64,000 bases of DNA, taken from Tenericutes bacterium MZ-XQ. Its GTDB lineage: Bacteria; Bacillota_I; Bacilli_A; Acholeplasmatales; Acholeplasmataceae. Below the pieces are notes generated by a model, which was not told the origin of the DNA, made no database searches, and was given only the letters and a program-made list of their open reading frames with translations. The position numbers and the translations under genes were made by a program. Location of the stretch: the NCBI GenBank assembly GCA_002838205.1, contig CP017950.1:1928858-1992857 (forward strand), read 5' to 3'. Each line of letters opens with the position of its first letter. Position 1 is the stretch's first letter. Positions 61,779 to 64,000 of this stretch are shown here, in pieces.

Positions 61779-62552
61779 ATGAAGAAATTAGTACTACTAT
61801 TTTTGTGCGCTTTTTCGTTTGCCCTTCTTACTGCATGCGATGAAACTGATGATCAACCAGAGTCACCAGAAGTTCCACAACAAGAAACAACAAGTCCTTC
61901 TAGCTTTTTCGAAGTTATGGATTTTGAACCATCAGGGTATACACCAGGATATCGTTATTTCTTAGCAGGTAGTTTGAATGAAGATGGTGAAATCACTCAA
62001 ATACATTTTGATATGGTTTCAACGGCTAATATTTCAAAACGTAGTGAAAACTATCAAATGAATGTAACTTACATTATGATCGGTGGTTTACAAGATTATC
62101 AAACCATTGACATTTTTATTGGAGGATCAACCGAGAACATCCCTCAAGCTATGTATACGATTAGAGGACAAATCAAAGCTGATGGCTCGGATTTATTAAT
62201 GGGTCTTCCTTTATTAAGCTTTTTTGGAGCTCCAGTGAATCCAGAAAGTGTCCCTACAGACGAGATTTATCAATTGTTATCTACAGGATTCGATAATTTT
62301 AATATTACAGCAGAAACAACTGTTGCAGATTTGCTTGCGCAAGTAAGACTTTATGATAGTGAAAATAGTCTTGTAAAAAATGGTAGAAAAGTTATTGGTC
62401 TTACAGGAAAATGGGGTGGTGGAACATTCCACGAACAGCTCATGGCACTTGAGTCTTATATCGTGAGTGAAGCTCTAACTCTAGAAGAACTTTATACATT
62501 TTTAACTGAAACGAATCAAGCTGATGATCAACAAAGGGATACCATTGCATGA
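61779..62552 (+). CDS. FMN-binding lipoprotein, N-terminal part, ends at in-frame TGA
   Basis: A 257-residue lipoprotein: lipobox LTAC with Cys20, an acidic/Pro linker, then FEPSGYTPGYRYFLAGSLNE, QIHFDMVSTANISKR and HEQLMALESYIVSEALTLEE. It ends with QQRDTIA before TGA, after which the same frame continues with ATMMFEPK. DxIAGATM is the attachment motif of FMN_bind domains (Thr linked to FMN by ApbE), so the TGA stands where Gly (GGA) is expected. The whole resembles PplA-type flavin lipoproteins of extracellular electron transfer. AAGGAGAAATTTAAT sets the start at 61779. Confidence 0.72.
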   Translation: MKKLVLLFLCAFSFALLTACDETDDQPESPEVPQQETTSPSSFFEVMDFEPSGYTPGYRYFLAGSLNEDGEITQIHFDMVSTANISKRSENYQMNVTYIMIGGLQDYQTIDIFIGGSTENIPQAMYTIRGQIKADGSDLLMGLPLLSFFGAPVNPESVPTDEIYQLLSTGFDNFNITAETTVADLLAQVRLYDSENSLVKNGRKVIGLTGKWGGGTFHEQLMALESYIVSEALTLEELYTFLTETNQADDQQRDTIA

Positions 62553-62558
62553 GCGACT

Positions 62559-62927
62559 ATGATGTTTGAACCAAAAATGATAAAAATTGTCGCTAAAGCA
62601 GCTGGTATTGATTTATGGAACGGAGAACCTACAGTTGTAGATGCCAAAGTTGAAAACTCGAATCACATCATCACTGTGCGTATCATGGGTTATCATGAAA
62701 TGCTGATTGAAGTAGAACTTTCTACTGAAAAGGAACTGATTAATCTTACGGTTTTAGAACATACAGAAACTGCAGGATTCGGCAAAGACGTTATTGAAGG
62801 AGATTACATATCTCAACTCATTAGTGCTGATGACTTAGACCAAGTTCAAATAATCGCCGGATCTACAAAAACCTCTAATGCACTTGTTGATGCAATAAAA
62901 ACAGCAATTCAATATCTTAACGATTAA
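62559..62927 (+). CDS. FMN-binding domain, C-terminal part of the interrupted lipoprotein
   Basis: The frame is continuous with the preceding one across a single TGA (62550-62552). It holds the C-terminal FMN_bind-like domain: NLTVLEHTETAGFGKDVIEG, then IIAGSTKTSNALVDAIKTA, which corresponds to SGATxTSxAVxxAVxxA. An ATG follows six bases after the TGA, but there is no good ribosome binding site and the first 120 residues would lack a signal peptide. It is therefore more likely the lost half of a protein of about 382 residues than a separate gene. Downstream lies an IS3 end. Confidence 0.65.
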   Translation: MMFEPKMIKIVAKAAGIDLWNGEPTVVDAKVENSNHIITVRIMGYHEMLIEVELSTEKELINLTVLEHTETAGFGKDVIEGDYISQLISADDLDQVQIIAGSTKTSNALVDAIKTAIQYLND

Positions 62928-63013
62928 TAGAGTAGTACAAGCACAAAAAAGACCAAATATTGAACTGCCCCCTGTCAAGTAGACATCATAAATAAATAAA
63001 ATTTTATATTTTC

Positions 63014-63919
63014 TTAAATTGAGGCTTGATTCCTATATTGTATTGGAGTCAAGCCTTTTAATACGGGTTGGTATCTTTGATTATTGTAAAATATGATATA
63101 TTCTTTAATAGCCATTTTCAATTGATCAATTGAGTAAAACTTATTTAAATTATACATTTCGCACTTTAATGTTCCCCAAAAAGCTTCCATAGGTCCATTA
63201 TCAATACATTTTCCAACTCTTGACATACTTTGTATGAATTTTTTATCATCAAGTTTTTTCTTGAAAACTCGATTTGTATATTGAAATCCTCTATCACTAT
63301 GAAATAGGATGTTTTCAATGTTCGGATATTTGTTGATTGCTTGTTCAAATGTTTTAAAAACGAGATCATTATTATTTGATGTTCCTAATCTATATGTGAC
63401 AATACTATGATCATATAAGTCGATGATTGCACTTAAATATAACTTTATTGTTGATCCAATAATTTTAAATTCAGTAACGTCAGTTAACCACTTTTCATTT
63501 GGCTTGCTTGCTGTAAAATCACGGTTTAAAATGTTTTTTCCTACCTGCTCTGGTTTATATCTTAAATAGTTGGTTTTCTTTCTTCTAATTGCTGAAGAGA
63601 TTCCAAGAAGTCTCATGTGTCTTCTTATCCTTTTGATGTTATAAGTCGTTTTATATATGATATTGATGAACAATGTCATGCGACGATACCCTAAAATATG
63701 ATTAAACAGTTCATGTAGACTTAAAATCTGTTCTTCAATGATTTTATCTGTTTCATTGACAATATCTTTTCGCTTTAACCATTTATAATATGAACTACGA
63801 TTCATCTCATAGACAATACATAAGGCTTTTACTGAATAATCTTTACTTAACTCTAAGATAGCTTTGTAGATGTTTTCTTGTGTTTTTCTCTGATCGACCT
63901 CCTTTCGATCTCTTCGAGC
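63014..63919 (-). CDS. IS150-like transposase OrfB
   Basis: From the ATG at 63805 the protein has 263 residues; the frame is open upstream to about 63919, where the -1 shift from orfA joins. Residues near the start read NIYKAILELSKDYSVKALCI and SSYYKWLKR, followed by LGYRRMTLFIN and RRHMRLLGISSAIRRKK (HTH_21). The integrase core has Asp in KWLTDVTEF, Asp in LFHSDRGFQY and Glu in DNGPMEAFWGTLK, with the closing YIIFYNNQRYQPVLKGLTPI. All three catalytic residues are present, so it looks active. AGGAGG lies inside orfA before the shifted frame. Confidence 0.9.
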   Translation of the reverse strand, partial: ARRDRKEVDQRKTQENIYKAILELSKDYSVKALCIVYEMNRSSYYKWLKRKDIVNETDKIIEEQILSLHELFNHILGYRRMTLFINIIYKTTYNIKRIRRHMRLLGISSAIRRKKTNYLRYKPEQVGKNILNRDFTASKPNEKWLTDVTEFKIIGSTIKLYLSAIIDLYDHSIVTYRLGTSNNNDLVFKTFEQAINKYPNIENILFHSDRGFQYTNRVFKKKLDDKKFIQSMSRVGKCIDNGPMEAFWGTLKCEMYNLNKFYSIDQLKMAIKEYIIFYNNQRYQPVLKGLTPIQYRNQASI

Positions 63920-64000
63920 TTTTTTAGCGCTCTATTCTCCATTTCTAAGTAAACGTTCTTTGCCTCAAGCTTTTTTAAATGATGTCGAAGTTTATCTTCT
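63853..64000 (-). CDS. IS150-like transposase OrfA, C-terminal part
   Basis: The visible 48 residues read KLRHHLKKLEAKNVYLEMEN and RALKKLEEIERRS, the leucine-rich coil at the end of IS150-type OrfA. A_AAA_AAG (63925-63919 on the minus strand), at the codons LKK, is a canonical -1 slippery heptamer and leads into orfB. The N-terminal DNA-binding part is beyond the right edge. Confidence 0.82.
   Translation of the reverse strand, partial: EDKLRHHLKKLEAKNVYLEMENRALKKLEEIERRSIREKHKKTSTKLS

Larger units (their letters stand above)
62961..64000 (-). mobile_element. IS3-family (IS150-like) element, runs off right edge
   Basis: The right end on the minus strand corresponds to TGAACTGCCCCCTGTCAAGT starting at 62961. 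The element contains orfB (63014-63919 through a frameshift) and the C-terminal part of orfA. It differs in sequence from the IS3-family element at the left edge of the window. The left end of this element is outside. Confidence 0.85.

Noticed and set aside
62550-62552. Reading TGA as Trp, as in Mycoplasma
   Set aside because: TGA terminates several well-delimited genes with coupled starts (for example 4549-4551, 29372-29374, 60162-60164). Trp also does not fit the motif, where Gly is expected.

Overview
The window is AT-rich DNA with Gram-positive style signals: strong AGGAGG ribosome binding sites, TTGACA/TATAAT promoters with 17-18 bp spacers, many intrinsic terminators and lipoprotein signals with the lipobox Cys at about residue 20. 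TGA is a genuine stop here; it ends several coupled genes, for example at 4549-4551, 29372-29374 and 60162-60164. I read this as a low-GC Firmicute or a deep-branching, non-parasitic Mollicutes relative (Acholeplasma/Izemoplasma/Haloplasma-like). The assignment is inference: one surface protein ends in a transmembrane anchor rather than an LPXTG motif, yet a complete histidine pathway is present. No rRNA, tRNA or CRISPR array was seen.

Layout. 1-746: an IS3-family element (cut by the window edge) that truncates a lipoprotein gene. 728-2784: a small TetR-controlled locus with a frameshifted gene, a tiny membrane peptide and a CPBP protease. 3036-6255: a nucleotidyltransferase, a TetR/membrane nitroreductase pair and a DUF3788 protein. 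6569-9908: an iron-type ABC importer. 9922-14556: assorted single genes, including an acetyltransferase/SnoaL pair that carries the same TetR operator as the locus at 2 kb. 14631-22584: a leftward operon hisZGDCBHAF-IE plus a PHP histinidol-phosphate phosphatase, covering every dedicated step of histidine synthesis.

23105-30395: a starch/maltodextrin locus with a CBM-repeat surface protein, an ABC importer without its own ATPase, a cytoplasmic GH13 enzyme and a LacI regulator, preceded by two tandem promoters each followed by a palindrome. 30564-33297: a TetR/GNAT divergent pair with face-to-face promoters and a divergent ADP-ribosylglycohydrolase-like protein. 34213-40440: an oppBCDFA peptide importer. 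40528-49074: mixed genes including an S66 peptidase and a LuxC/LuxE-like fatty-acyl reductase pair with no luciferase genes.

49097-52312: a DDE insertion sequence with IR-bounded ends and a nearly identical 310 bp left-end fragment 1.2 kb upstream; the two enclose Nudix and SdpI-like genes. 52317-54992: a lipid kinase, a DUF6544-like protein and prephenate dehydratase. 55060-56807: an IS91-like element with an accessory zinc protein. 56918-61511: an atoDAEB short-chain fatty acid/acetoacetate operon with its TetR gene. 61779-62927: an FMN-binding lipoprotein gene broken by an in-frame TGA at the predicted flavin-attachment motif. 62961-64000: a second, different IS3-family element running off the right edge.

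The most interesting items are the TGA inside the flavinylation motif, the four-site TetR regulon with passenger-like small genes, the tandem operator region of the starch locus, the LuxC/LuxE pair and the IS-bounded segment at 49-52 kb.
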